A stretch of 64,000 nt of DNA from Planctomycetota bacterium (GCA_016872775.1 VGZA01000002.1:62001-126000), one strand, 5' to 3'; positions 20,727-29,726 are shown, counted from the first letter of the stretch. Notes: generated by a model not told the origin, from the letters alone. Made by a program: numbers and translations.

Positions 20727-21290
20727 CTAACCTGGCGACTCGGGCCGGGCCATCGCCTGAACGGGAATCGGAACCCCCTTCAGGATTCCTTCGACCACAA
20801 TACGATCGCGAACCACCCCCTGGAATCGGCAGATAATGATCCGCCCCATCCGCACTTTGGTTTCCTCACACATCAGGAACAGTCGGTCGCCGGGGACCAC
20901 CGTATCGCGGAAACGGACTTCCTCCAGACCACCGAAACCGACCACGACGTCTCCCAGCAGCCCGTACTTGTGTGCGAAATAGCTGCAAAGCTGAGCGGCC
21001 GCTTCCAGCATCACGACGCCGGGCATGATCGCCTTTTCGGGGAAATGGCCGCGGACCCAGAATTCGTTTTCCGTAATGTCCTTGTACCCGGCGCAGACCC
21101 GTCGCTGCGGATCTTCGTGCACGATCGCCGTCAACTGCTCCATCTCGAAACGCTGCGGGTTGTGCCGCCGAATCTCGTCCAGATCGGCGATGACGCGGAG
21201 CGGTTCCAGTTCGGACAGTTCGACGATCAGCTCTTTGCCATTCACGGCTTCCACCTTCTCAAGCCTCGAGCAAACACCTCCCGATGGCAT
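20727..21290 (-). CDS. fabZ: FabZ-like 3-hydroxyacyl-ACP dehydratase
   Basis: 187 aa, somewhat longer than a minimal FabZ (~150). A hot-dog fold enzyme that removes water from 3-hydroxyacyl-ACP. The core motif GHFPEKAIMPGVVMLEAAAQ contains the catalytic His (GHFP) and Glu (MLEA). FRDTVVPGDRLFL and the C-terminal beta strands follow. The first ~50 residues (LEPLRVIADLDEIRRHNPQR) include the canonical IxxILPHR-type region in altered form: here DEIRRHNPQR. The start is uncertain; a GTG 45 nt inside the frame is also possible. The altered front and the lipid-related neighbours leave room for a specialised dehydratase. Confidence 0.88.
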   Translation of the reverse strand: MPSGGVCSRLEKVEAVNGKELIVELSELEPLRVIADLDEIRRHNPQRFEMEQLTAIVHEDPQRRVCAGYKDITENEFWVRGHFPEKAIMPGVVMLEAAAQLCSYFAHKYGLLGDVVVGFGGLEEVRFRDTVVPGDRLFLMCEETKVRMGRIIICRFQGVVRDRIVVEGILKGVPIPVQAMARPESPG

Positions 21291-21338
21291 GCCCTATTCG
21301 GCAAGCCCGCGACAGACTGCAGCCGGCAAATTGGCGGA

Positions 21339-21437
21339 CTAGGTCTTGACCTTCCAGCGTTTGGCCCGGCGCGCTTTGGAGTTGGCCGGGCGCTTGCCGT
21401 GGTTGGCTTTCTTGTGGGAACGGTGCGGTTTTGCCAT
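21339..21437 (-). CDS. 32-aa basic protein resembling ribosomal protein bL37
   Basis: The frame runs from ATG 21437 to TAG 21339, and an AGGAG lies 8 nt upstream, a textbook ribosome site. The product begins MAKPHRSHKKANHGKRPANS and ends KARRAKRWKVKT; 15 of 32 residues are K, R or H. The KANHGKRP core is, as I recall it, shared with the tiny mycobacterial large-subunit protein bL37. A ribosome-associated role is therefore likely but inferred from that short motif. The gene sits 11 bp after the MMPL transporter and 48 bp before fabZ on the same strand. Confidence 0.82.
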   Translation of the reverse strand: MAKPHRSHKKANHGKRPANSKARRAKRWKVKT

Positions 21438-21448
21438 CTCGCAAACTC

Positions 21449-24352
21449 CTAAACGGGTCGTATTGCTGTGGATTGACGGGTGCTCGACGGTTCGGCGGTA
21501 CGCCCCTCCGAGTCGGCCCCGGGGAGGGCGGATTCGCCTAAATTACCAGTAAATCCATTTGCTGAAAAGCCGCAGTTGGTCAACAAGGCCGATCCCGAAC
21601 GACGCAGAAGTACCAGGATGGATGGGAGCAACAACAGGGATCCCCCGACACAAAAGAAAATCCCCAAGGTCAAGACCTGCCCCAGGCTGCGGAGTCCGCG
21701 ATGGTCGGCGGCGACCATACTGCAAAAACCGGTCATCGTCGTCGTTGAACAGATTACGATCGACACGACGACCGAATTCGAAATTCGAAAGATCCCCGTT
21801 TGCGAGCGGAAATCGTGCATGACATGAACTCCACTGTCGATGCCAATTCCCAGGATCAGTGGCAGCACGATCATGTTTGCAGCGTTAAATGGAATTCCCG
21901 AATATCCCATCACTCCCAGCAACAACCATCCGGCCAGCGCCAGGGGCACCATCGCCAGCAGCGATTGAGCAAGACTGCGGAAATCGAGCACCAGCACGAT
22001 CACGAGCGCCAAGGCCGCGTAGATCCCGGCGTGCAGGTAGCTCTGCTGCATATGCCGCGATGCATAGTAGGTCTGCACCGGGTGCCCGGTTACGGATTTG
22101 GTCACCGACTCCAAGTCGCGCACGAACGCTTCGAGCTGCTGAAAATCCCAAGAATCACCCCGCGCGAATACCCGCACCAGCATCCGGCCGGACTGGCCGA
22201 CAAGTCGCCGGCGGAGCTCGGGCGGCAAATCCTCCATGGTGGGCGGAGCCGGGTCGCTGATGCGTGCCAGTTCACCGAGCCGCGACCAGAGATCGCTCAG
22301 AAACCGGGTACGGAACTCTGTCGCCCGCCGTCGCAAAATCTCCCGCTGCACGCCTCGCGATAAATCCGAGACCACCGGCAGTTTCCCAGGCCCACCGGCG
22401 GCAGCCGTTTCGGGGCCCAAGTCGTGGCCCGGCCCATTTCGTTGCGCAACGCGCAAGGTCGATTCGGCCCGTTCCAATAATGCTGACGGGGACAAAAGAT
22501 GGTTCGGGGGACTTGGCGGCAACTGGGTCAGCCAATCCTGCACGCGGCCGATCACCGTCCTCTTGGATGGTTCGTTCGCCGGCAATAGACTCCGCAACGA
22601 CTCGGTGCGCAACACCGTCGGCAGCCTGGCGAATGCCTGCTCCAACCGTTCCACTTCCGCCGCGTCCTCCGCCATCGCCACCGCGAACCAGACGTGGTCG
22701 GCGTCCCGCGCGATCAGTTTTTCCTGCAGCCGCGAACTGACTCCGCGCTCGGGTTGCAAATGTAACAGATTATGGTCATAGCGTACGCGAACGACCCCTG
22801 GGGCAGCGAGCAAGGCGAGAGCAGCCAGTCCGGCCAGGGTGAAGCCTGGACGCCTTAACAATGGCTGCAGCCACGTCTGCATAGGCAACGTCGCGGCACC
22901 GGTTCCTCGAACATCCCGCACGTCGGTATTTCGCCGCGCGCGGCGAAATACGGGCGAGCGATTCCGGCAATCGAACCACCAGACGATCGCGGGGAAAACG
23001 GTCAGCGCCGAAGCCAGACATAACAGGATGCCGGTCCCCGCGATCCATCCCAGCTCCGCCACCCCTGTGAATTCGGTTAACCCCGCCATATAGAACGCCG
23101 CAGAAGTTGTCAAAGCACCGGTGATCACACCCGGGCCTACCGAACGGGCCGTTTCCTGTAAAGCCGCTTCCGCCGCAAGGCCCTGCTGCAGGAGCTGCTC
23201 GTACCGCGCGAGGTAATGAATCCCGAAGTCGATCCCTAACCCAATCAGGATAGCGGCAAACGAAATACTGAGAATATTAAGATGCCCGATGGCGATCGTC
23301 ACGAAGCCGAACGACCAGGCCATTCCGACGAACAAGACCACCAGTGTAATGATCGTCGAACGCCAACCGCCGAAACCGGCCAGTAACAGCACCGCCACCC
23401 CGACGAAACTTACAACCGTCGCCACGGTCATATCGAACTGACTCGACTCCATCTCGTCATGCTCCATGATGGGCATTCCCGTCGCACCGATCGTCAGATC
23501 GGGATGCGCCGCTGCGACCTCGCTGACGACTTTCTGCAGCCGTTGGATCGCTGGTGCGCTGCGGATCAACGATTCGTTACTCGGCGGCAGTGCCAACCGC
23601 AGCGTCACAAATCCAAGCGATCCATCCGCGCTGCGAAACGGCCGTGGCCTTAATCCGCGCTGTAGTTCCCCAAAACGGTCCCAGCCGTCCAGCGGCCAAC
23701 GGTACGGTTCGCCCAACATCATTTCCGCAAAGGCCGACGACATCGCCTGAGAGAGCGGCGATTCCGTTCCGTCATGAACAAAACCCCCACCGTCGATCGC
23801 TCCCCCATTCGGCCGTTCCTGGGGACGATCCGCCCGGCCCGGCGGCGATGCGCCGGGTTCCGAAAGGGCGGTTTCGGAATCGTGCAGAAATCGATCAAGT
23901 TCGGCCAGGTACCGCTCGAGCTTCCCCAACTCTTCGGAACTCGCAAAATGGAGCACCTTGGACTGCAACCCGCTGGCATCCACCGCCCAGGCCACCGCTT
24001 CGAACGGCTCGTCGGGCCGGGTCAACGCCTCCGCAAGCGCCCGCTGTCCCGCCTCGATTCGCTCCGAGTCCGCGCCTTCGACGACGACCACCACGTCGTC
24101 CTGCTCCCCAAATTCGGCGAGGTACGAAATCCAACGTTGATTGTATCTGCTTTGGGGATTAAGCAGGTCCAGCCGGTTCGTTCGGAACTCGAGCCCACGC
24201 CAGGTGAGGAGCCCCGCGACGAGCGCACTGAGGGCGGCAGCGATCAAGACCTGTTTCGGGAATTTCAGCACCACCCGCGTGATCGCGCAGATCGGCCATT
24301 CAAAAATCGACTTCGCCCCATCCCTGGGCGCATTGCTTTCCGCTGACATCAT
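21449..24352 (-). CDS. MMPL/RND-superfamily lipid-type exporter (HpnN-like)
   Basis: 967 aa with the duplicated 6+6 helix plan of RND/MMPL transporters. TM1 is at about residues 33-51 (QVLIAAALSALVAGLLTW), then a large periplasmic loop. The first membrane block includes VVSFVGVAVLLLAGFGGW and FAAILIGLGIDFGIHYLARYE. A second TM1-like helix (GFTLAGLAALALLAAPGVV), a second loop and a second block (LILGIGIDSGVHVMHDF, VSIVICSTTTMTGF) follow. The paired GIDFGIH / GIDSGVH motifs carry the proton-relay Asp typical of the family. Such proteins move hopanoids, mycolates or other lipids across the inner membrane. It heads a minus-strand run of the bL37-like gene, fabZ, trmB and thiE. Substrate unknown. 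Confidence 0.9.
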   Translation of the reverse strand: MMSAESNAPRDGAKSIFEWPICAITRVVLKFPKQVLIAAALSALVAGLLTWRGLEFRTNRLDLLNPQSRYNQRWISYLAEFGEQDDVVVVVEGADSERIEAGQRALAEALTRPDEPFEAVAWAVDASGLQSKVLHFASSEELGKLERYLAELDRFLHDSETALSEPGASPPGRADRPQERPNGGAIDGGGFVHDGTESPLSQAMSSAFAEMMLGEPYRWPLDGWDRFGELQRGLRPRPFRSADGSLGFVTLRLALPPSNESLIRSAPAIQRLQKVVSEVAAAHPDLTIGATGMPIMEHDEMESSQFDMTVATVVSFVGVAVLLLAGFGGWRSTIITLVVLFVGMAWSFGFVTIAIGHLNILSISFAAILIGLGIDFGIHYLARYEQLLQQGLAAEAALQETARSVGPGVITGALTTSAAFYMAGLTEFTGVAELGWIAGTGILLCLASALTVFPAIVWWFDCRNRSPVFRRARRNTDVRDVRGTGAATLPMQTWLQPLLRRPGFTLAGLAALALLAAPGVVRVRYDHNLLHLQPERGVSSRLQEKLIARDADHVWFAVAMAEDAAEVERLEQAFARLPTVLRTESLRSLLPANEPSKRTVIGRVQDWLTQLPPSPPNHLLSPSALLERAESTLRVAQRNGPGHDLGPETAAAGGPGKLPVVSDLSRGVQREILRRRATEFRTRFLSDLWSRLGELARISDPAPPTMEDLPPELRRRLVGQSGRMLVRVFARGDSWDFQQLEAFVRDLESVTKSVTGHPVQTYYASRHMQQSYLHAGIYAALALVIVLVLDFRSLAQSLLAMVPLALAGWLLLGVMGYSGIPFNAANMIVLPLILGIGIDSGVHVMHDFRSQTGIFRISNSVVVSIVICSTTTMTGFCSMVAADHRGLRSLGQVLTLGIFFCVGGSLLLLPSILVLLRRSGSALLTNCGFSANGFTGNLGESALPGADSEGRTAEPSSTRQSTAIRPV

Positions 24353-24442
24353 CGGGCCATCCTTGGTCTGCCGCGTGGTTCCGAGCCCAAGAGTCTAAGG
24401 GACCAGCCTGCCCGGCGGCAAGAGCGATCCACGCGATCGTTC

Positions 24443-24571
24443 GCCGGCGGACCGCCAGTGCAACGGGGCAAAAAAGTTCCCCATCGTGAGTCGTAACGCA
24501 GTTCGCACTGGCAGTCCGCCGGCCAAGATCATTCTCGAAGTGCCCCACTTCACGGCGGACTGCCACTGGCA
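24443..24571. repeat. Three-copy 18-19 bp repeat in both orientations
   Basis: Between the sulfotransferase and MMPL genes, the word gccggcggaccgccagtgc (24443-24461) recurs inverted at 24505-24523 (18 of 19 positions) and again, inverted and partial, at 24554-24571. The first two copies are 43 bp apart and could form a hairpin. The 264-bp gap otherwise holds no gene. Confidence 0.65.
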
Positions 24572-24616
24572 CGCGATTGGGGCATCCAAAAGTTTCTTCC
24601 AACAGACCACCGGGTG

Positions 24617-25729
24617 TTAAATCGAGTAATCGTAGGCTTCCAGAAAGTCCTTCCAGCGTTCCCGCAGTTTCGCCAGGTCGTGATCGGCCAATCGATGCTG
24701 GTTGGGCTGGTAGTTCCGCCGCGACTCGAGGTTTTGCCGCCAATCCGGTTCGAGCAACTCCGTTTCGCCCAGTCCGAACCGTGCATAGATCTCACGAAGA
24801 TGATCCATCGGCGCACGTACGAACTGTTCGTAGCGTACCTCGAACCAGCGGTCCGCCACGACCATTCCTCGCGTTGCCCGCACCCGTTCGTGCAAGCGCG
24901 AAAACGTGTCGATCACCTGTTCCGGAATCTTGCTCTCATCCGCCCGCTGGTAGCCGTGCACAGAGTACATCGATCGCCACAAGCGAACCGTCGAGGAATA
25001 GACCTCTCGCGGATCGCGGACCAGGTAGACAAAACGGGCATCAGGAAACAAAGAAACAAGCGTAGGAATCCGAAACGTATGTGTCGGCGACTTGAGCAGC
25101 AATCGGCCCGGGCGGAAACTCACCAGCCGCGACAGGAATCCTGTCCAGGCTCGTCGCCACGCCTGCTGTGCGGAATCGGGAAGGCCATCGAGTTCATAGT
25201 AGGCGTCGTTCGCCGGGCCGTGATTCGGAAATGCCATCGTCAGATAAGGACTAGGCACTCCCAGATTGCAGAGGGCGAATTCGTCTTCCTGGGGCAGATC
25301 CCAGCCAAGTCGCATCGCGTCGGGCGGGCGTTGCGCGGGCAGGGCAAATCCCAAGCATGGTGCCACGGCCTTCTCGGTCCAGGGGAAATGGTGCGGAAGA
25401 AAACATTCGTAGCAATTCGGAAACCGCAGCTGGGGATCGACCGCCAGGAGCTCGTGCATCAGCGTCGTACCGGTCCGCCAATGCCCGACGACAAAAACGG
25501 GGGCACCTGCCTGCTGGGGATCGACCGATTTCCGGGGGGACACACATTGGCAGGTTTCCGCCACCAGCGAGTTGCCGCCGGCGAACAGAAGGTCGATCGT
25601 GGCGTCCAGCCAGCAGGCCGGTCGGATCCGGAATCGATTCCGCCAGAACATCCTGCCGATGGCAGGAAGGGTCATACCCATCCAGATGGCCGCCTCGTTC
25701 CAGGCGGGGCGACGAAACTCGTCAGGCAT
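24617..25729 (-). CDS. Sulfotransferase family protein
   Basis: 370 aa. It should transfer sulfate from PAPS to a hydroxyl or amine acceptor. The 5'-phosphosulfate loop is GHWRTGTTL at residues 82-90. The 3'-phosphate-binding segment is LVRDPREVYSSTVRLW in the middle of the protein. The C-terminal part (RYEQFVRAPMDHLREIYARF) matches the last conserved helices of this family. There is no signal peptide, so it is probably cytoplasmic. It is divergent from the alpha-oxoamine synthase gene, with a 95-bp shared upstream region, which hints that they are used together. The acceptor is unknown. Confidence 0.9.
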   Translation of the reverse strand: MPDEFRRPAWNEAAIWMGMTLPAIGRMFWRNRFRIRPACWLDATIDLLFAGGNSLVAETCQCVSPRKSVDPQQAGAPVFVVGHWRTGTTLMHELLAVDPQLRFPNCYECFLPHHFPWTEKAVAPCLGFALPAQRPPDAMRLGWDLPQEDEFALCNLGVPSPYLTMAFPNHGPANDAYYELDGLPDSAQQAWRRAWTGFLSRLVSFRPGRLLLKSPTHTFRIPTLVSLFPDARFVYLVRDPREVYSSTVRLWRSMYSVHGYQRADESKIPEQVIDTFSRLHERVRATRGMVVADRWFEVRYEQFVRAPMDHLREIYARFGLGETELLEPDWRQNLESRRNYQPNQHRLADHDLAKLRERWKDFLEAYDYSI

Positions 25730-25824
25730 GCGAACCCATCTTGTATCGGGGAATTCGATCCGTCATCTTAATTCCGTCATTGAACCCGCCAACCCCCGCG
25801 CCGGCAACCCCAAGATTGGCCGCC

Positions 25825-27096
25825 ATGCACAACCCGCTTCCTCGAAGCGCCGCCGCTGCTCGTTCCAATGGACAGCATTCCGACCCGCTCGAGCAACTGA
25901 TGCAGCATCTGCTCAAGGACAAGGTCACTCGTCTCGGCGTCACATTTCTCGATCGCTATCTCGATATCCACTTGAAGGACATCGACATCGATTACATGGA
26001 TGACCAGCGGCGGATGCGGATCGGCAGCCAGGAAATGGTGAATTTCGGTTCGGACAGTTTCTTGGGGCTCGACCGGGATCGGCGACTGCACCAGGCGATT
26101 ACCGACTGTCTTTCGGAATGGGGAACGCATAACGGCGCATCCCGCGCGTTTTCCAACTGTGCGCTAGGCGGTCAGGCGGAACAGCGGCTCGCGCGTTGGC
26201 TGGGCGTCGAGGACACGCTGATCTTCACCAGCGTCACGTTGGCCAATACCGGCCTGATCCCCGCCCTGGTCAGTAAGCGGGATCTGTTGGTGGTCGATCG
26301 TCATTCGCACAACAGCATCCAGGAAGCGGCGAAAATCGCCGCGAGCAACGGTGTCACGGTGCGCGAGCTCTATCCCTGCCTGCCCGAAACGCTGGAAAGT
26401 TTGCTCCAGTCGGAGCACTACGACGCCTGCCTGGTCGCGGTCGACGGCGTCTACAGCATGAGCGGCCAGATTCCGCCTCTGGCCGAACTGGACCGGGTGG
26501 CGCGAGCCCACCGCGGACTCCTTTATGTTGACGATGCCCACGGGATCGGCGTCATCGGCGATCGTGGCCGAGGGGCCGCGCATCGCGCGCTGGGCACCCT
26601 GCAAAATGTGCTGATGGTCGGCTCGCTCTCAAAAGCATTTTCCTGCCTGGGCGGGTTCGTTACCTGCAAGCGGGGAGAACTGAAACGCATCCTGAAAATC
26701 AAATCGAACACGTTCATCTTCGGCGGGCCGGTTCCTCCGCCTTATCTGGCCGCGATCATTGCCGCCTGCGATATCCTTGAATCCGCGGACTATGACCGAT
26801 TGATCGCCCAGTTGCGGATGCTGATCGAGCGGCTCGTCGATGGCATCCGCAACCTGGGAATGCAGGTACTCGGAGGCGAATCGCCGATCGTCTCCGTGAC
26901 CATCGGCGACATCGAAAAGACGTTTCGAGCCGGAAAATGGTTGTTCGATCATGGCTATTACGTGCAGTCCGCGACGTATCCGGCCGTGCCGATCAACGGC
27001 GGGCTGTTACGGATCCAGGTCAACGCCAACCATACCGCCGAACAGATCGACGGCCTGATCCAGGCCATCGGGAAGATGAAACAGTGCCTGGTATGA
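25825..27096 (+). CDS. Alpha-oxoamine synthase (serine palmitoyltransferase/KBL-type)
   Basis: 423 aa from ATG 25825; the longer upstream frame is antisense to the sulfotransferase. A PLP fold-type I enzyme that condenses an amino acid with an acyl thioester. The lysine that binds PLP is K270 in VGSLSKAFSCLGGFV. Also seen are FTSVTLANTGLIPAL, the YVDDAHGIGVIG aspartate loop and VDGVYSMSGQIPPL. The SxSKxFxxLGGF pattern looks closer to serine palmitoyltransferase than to 8-amino-7-oxononanoate synthase, and no other biotin gene is nearby. The exact substrate is not settled by sequence reading. It is divergent from a sulfotransferase. Confidence 0.85.
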   Translation: MHNPLPRSAAAARSNGQHSDPLEQLMQHLLKDKVTRLGVTFLDRYLDIHLKDIDIDYMDDQRRMRIGSQEMVNFGSDSFLGLDRDRRLHQAITDCLSEWGTHNGASRAFSNCALGGQAEQRLARWLGVEDTLIFTSVTLANTGLIPALVSKRDLLVVDRHSHNSIQEAAKIAASNGVTVRELYPCLPETLESLLQSEHYDACLVAVDGVYSMSGQIPPLAELDRVARAHRGLLYVDDAHGIGVIGDRGRGAAHRALGTLQNVLMVGSLSKAFSCLGGFVTCKRGELKRILKIKSNTFIFGGPVPPPYLAAIIAACDILESADYDRLIAQLRMLIERLVDGIRNLGMQVLGGESPIVSVTIGDIEKTFRAGKWLFDHGYYVQSATYPAVPINGGLLRIQVNANHTAEQIDGLIQAIGKMKQCLV

Positions 27097-27182
27097 TCCT
27101 TACGGAGACGGTTTAGCGCAGGGGAACGACCGCCACCGACTTTGCGGCGGGACTCGCCTGTTCGAAGTGCCGAAATGTCACA

Positions 27183-27575
27183 ATGGCCTGGACTTTGTTG
27201 TTGGTCGCGGGGATGCTGGAAGCGGTCTGGGTAGTCGGCCTGAAGAAGTCGCACGAATCGGAGCTTGTCTGGCAGAAACTGATTTTCTTTGGCGTGAGCA
27301 TCCTCAGTTTCCTGTTGATGGACCGAGCACTGAAGACGCTGCCCGCCGGTACAAGCTATGCCGTCTGGACCGGGATCGGAGCGATTACAACGACGATCGT
27401 CGGCGTGCTCTGGCTGGGCGAATCGTCATCCCCATTACGCCTGCTCTGCATCCTGCTGGTGGTTGCCGGCGTCGTGGGATTGAAATGGACGTCGAACCGG
27501 CCGTCCACTGCGCCGGCGTCCGTGACATCTCCCGCCGCAGCTGTTCCAGGCCACGACGGCGACACACACAATTAG
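27183..27575 (+). CDS. gdx: SMR-family exporter, Gdx (guanidinium) subtype
   Basis: 130 aa with four transmembrane helices. The central proton/substrate glutamate is E13 (AGMLEAVWVVGLK). KTLPAGTSYAVWTGIGA and VVGLKWTS agree closely with Gdx/SugE proteins such as Gdx-Clo rather than with EmrE-type multidrug pumps, so guanidinium/proton exchange is the likely activity, as an antiparallel dimer. A ~25-residue hydrophilic tail (STAPASVTSPAAAVP...) is extra. The gene lies 86 bp after the alpha-oxoamine synthase. I looked for a guanidine riboswitch in that gap and saw none. Confidence 0.88.
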   Translation: MAWTLLLVAGMLEAVWVVGLKKSHESELVWQKLIFFGVSILSFLLMDRALKTLPAGTSYAVWTGIGAITTTIVGVLWLGESSSPLRLLCILLVVAGVVGLKWTSNRPSTAPASVTSPAAAVPGHDGDTHN

Positions 27576-27652
27576 TCGGTCTTAGTCGCGAAGCGGCGGT
27601 CCTATGAAAGCTCAGGGTGCAGCCGGTACTCCGGCGAATTGGCGCTTTCCAA

Positions 27653-28492
27653 TTAGTCGCCGTGTTCTTCGATCCCTGTGGATGGCCGTTCGCGACTCGT
27701 TTGTGTTTCCTCCAATTCAGGTTGTCGGCCCAGAATCGTGTCCAGCAGCCGGTACGGCAGCAGTCCCGCGAGGCGCAGCAGCCAGTACATCGAGCGCGGG
27801 AAAACCAGCATGGGCCGGCCCGCTTCGATGGCCGCCGCGATTTTTTTTGCGGCGATCGGAGCCGAGACCAGCGACCGCAATTCGGCCCGTTCTCGATCGG
27901 TGATCATCGGTGTGTCGACATAGCCGGGGCAGACGGTCGTGACGCGGATTCCGGACTTGCGAAGATCGATGCGTAACCCGTCGAGCAGACGCAACACCGC
28001 CATCTTGCTTGCCGAATAGGCTGCCGCCCCGGGATAACCGGAAAATGCGAGCAAGCTGGAGATCGCCACGATGTTGCCTCGATCCCGCTCGACCATCCCG
28101 GGTAGAACACAACCGATGGCATTTACGACTCCCGCCAGGTTCACTGCGAAGACGTCTTCGGCAGCGGCCGTCGCCCAGCAAGTCGCGTTGGTGCGCCGAT
28201 AAATTCCCGCATTGGCGATCATGACCTCGCAAGGGCCCAGTGCCAGCTCAAGCGCGGCGACGGCCCTCTCGAGTTCCTCGCGCGATCGGACATCGGCGGC
28301 ATGCCATGCGCAGCGGCCGCCCTGGCGTGACAATTCTTCACAATGGGCTTGCAGCAATTCGACGCGACGCGCGATCAGTCCTACCCGGGCGCCCGCGGCA
28401 TGGCAGTGCCGGGCCAGTGCCAGGCCCAGTCCACTGGACGCCCCCGTGATCAATACGACCTTCTCGCGCCAAAATGCCCGTCGATTCTCCAT
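27653..28492 (-). CDS. Short-chain dehydrogenase/reductase
   Basis: 279 aa, classical SDR. The nucleotide motif TGASSGLG starts at residue 16; NAG, the catalytic Ser in ISSLL and the YSASK tetrad motif follow. The protein continues with CPGYVDTP and a hydrophobic C-terminal helix (SMYWLLRLAGLLPYRLLD) that could sit on the membrane, as in some 3-ketosphinganine reductases and lipid SDRs. The ATG comes immediately after the trpD TGA, so translation is probably coupled. Substrate unknown; a lipid-type ketone is a guess. Confidence 0.9.
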   Translation of the reverse strand: MENRRAFWREKVVLITGASSGLGLALARHCHAAGARVGLIARRVELLQAHCEELSRQGGRCAWHAADVRSREELERAVAALELALGPCEVMIANAGIYRRTNATCWATAAAEDVFAVNLAGVVNAIGCVLPGMVERDRGNIVAISSLLAFSGYPGAAAYSASKMAVLRLLDGLRIDLRKSGIRVTTVCPGYVDTPMITDRERAELRSLVSAPIAAKKIAAAIEAGRPMLVFPRSMYWLLRLAGLLPYRLLDTILGRQPELEETQTSRERPSTGIEEHGD

Positions 28493-29578
28493 TCACGCCT
28501 GCCCCCGGACAACCGACGACGACGACCCCGCAACGCCGCAACAGGCTCGCCATCGATCAAGCAACTCCTTTGCATGGCCCTCGTCGATGGCCGTCGCACA
28601 AAGGGTCACGCAGCGTTGCAAATCGCTGTCGATGCTCGTCGTCCAGACGGCGGCGGCGGCATTCATCAGTACCATTTCCCGCGCCGGCCCCTTTTCGCCC
28701 GCCAGAACCCGCCGCACCCGCTCGGCGCTCTCCGCCGGTCCCGAAACTCGCAGTTCGTCCAGTTCTGCCCCGTTGGCTTGACGGAAACCAAAATCGGATG
28801 GGTTCCAGGTCCAGGCGCTCTTGCCCCGGCTGCCGACGGCGATGACCTCGGTGCCTCCCGCGATCGTTATTTCGCCGCATCCTCCTTCGCCCGAGACAAT
28901 CAGACTCTGTGTCGTTCCAAGCCGCTCGAGTGCGTCAGCCAGCTTGTGGCGGAGTTCCGGCCGCCCGACACCCAGCACCTGAAAGCCCGCCGACGCGGGA
29001 TTACACAGCGGACCCAGCAGATTGAAGATCGTCCCCACCCCCAGTTCCCTGCGGACGACGGCGACATTTTTCATCGCGGGGTGGAAACTGGGCGCGAAAC
29101 AAAATCCGATCCCGACCTCATCCAGGCATCGCTCGACGGCATCCAGCGGCGCCTGCACATCGATCCCTAGCTCGCGCAACAGATCGGCGCTTCCCGACTT
29201 GCTGGTGATACTGCGATTACCATGCTTGGCGACGCCGAATCGCTGTGGCGGCGGCAGTGCCCGCCCTACGGCCGCCGCGACGATCGCCGCGGTCGTGCTG
29301 ACATTGAAGATCTCCGCGCTGACGCCTCCGGTGCCACAGGTATCGACGAGCCTCTCCCAACGGCTGCGCAACGGCACCATATGACGGCGCATCGCCTGCG
29401 CCGCTCCCGCAATCTCGTCGACCGACTCTCCCTTGGCGCGCAAGGCCAGGAGGAACTCGGCCATTTCGGCGGGTGACGCCTGCCCCGTGATCAACCAATC
29501 GATCGCCGCCCGCATCGCCTCGATCGACAGGTCTTCGCCCGCGCTCACGCGACCCAAATGTTTCTGAAATTCCGACAT
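28493..29578 (-). CDS. trpD: Anthranilate phosphoribosyltransferase TrpD
   Basis: 361 aa from ATG 29578 (MSEFQKHLG); upstream frame sequence to 29959 is not TrpD-like. It joins anthranilate to PRPP in tryptophan synthesis. The glycine-rich PRPP loop is VDTCGTGG, followed by NVSTTAAIVAAAVG and KHGNRSITSKSGSADLL, with NLLGPLCNPA and the acidic metal-binding segments further on. The usual neighbours trpE/trpG/trpC are absent; instead it is coupled to an SDR gene. A cysteine-rich C-terminal helix (WRACCGVAG) is a mild oddity. Confidence 0.96.
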   Translation of the reverse strand: MSEFQKHLGRVSAGEDLSIEAMRAAIDWLITGQASPAEMAEFLLALRAKGESVDEIAGAAQAMRRHMVPLRSRWERLVDTCGTGGVSAEIFNVSTTAAIVAAAVGRALPPPQRFGVAKHGNRSITSKSGSADLLRELGIDVQAPLDAVERCLDEVGIGFCFAPSFHPAMKNVAVVRRELGVGTIFNLLGPLCNPASAGFQVLGVGRPELRHKLADALERLGTTQSLIVSGEGGCGEITIAGGTEVIAVGSRGKSAWTWNPSDFGFRQANGAELDELRVSGPAESAERVRRVLAGEKGPAREMVLMNAAAAVWTTSIDSDLQRCVTLCATAIDEGHAKELLDRWRACCGVAGSSSSVVRGQA

Positions 29579-29726
29579 CGTTGCATGCCCCGTCAAAAAC
29601 CCGGGAACGACGCGCCCGTCATGAGCATCGCGGTTCCCGACGCGACAAAATGGCGACCGCAGATCCGTCGCCGTTTCCGTGAGGATTCTATTGTTGCCTC
29701 GACGCCCCCAACCTACAATGCGCCGT

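Noticed and set aside
27097-27182. Guanidine riboswitch before gdx
   Set aside because: I looked for paired hairpins with ACGR loops and for ykkC-type conserved blocks and did not find a convincing fit.
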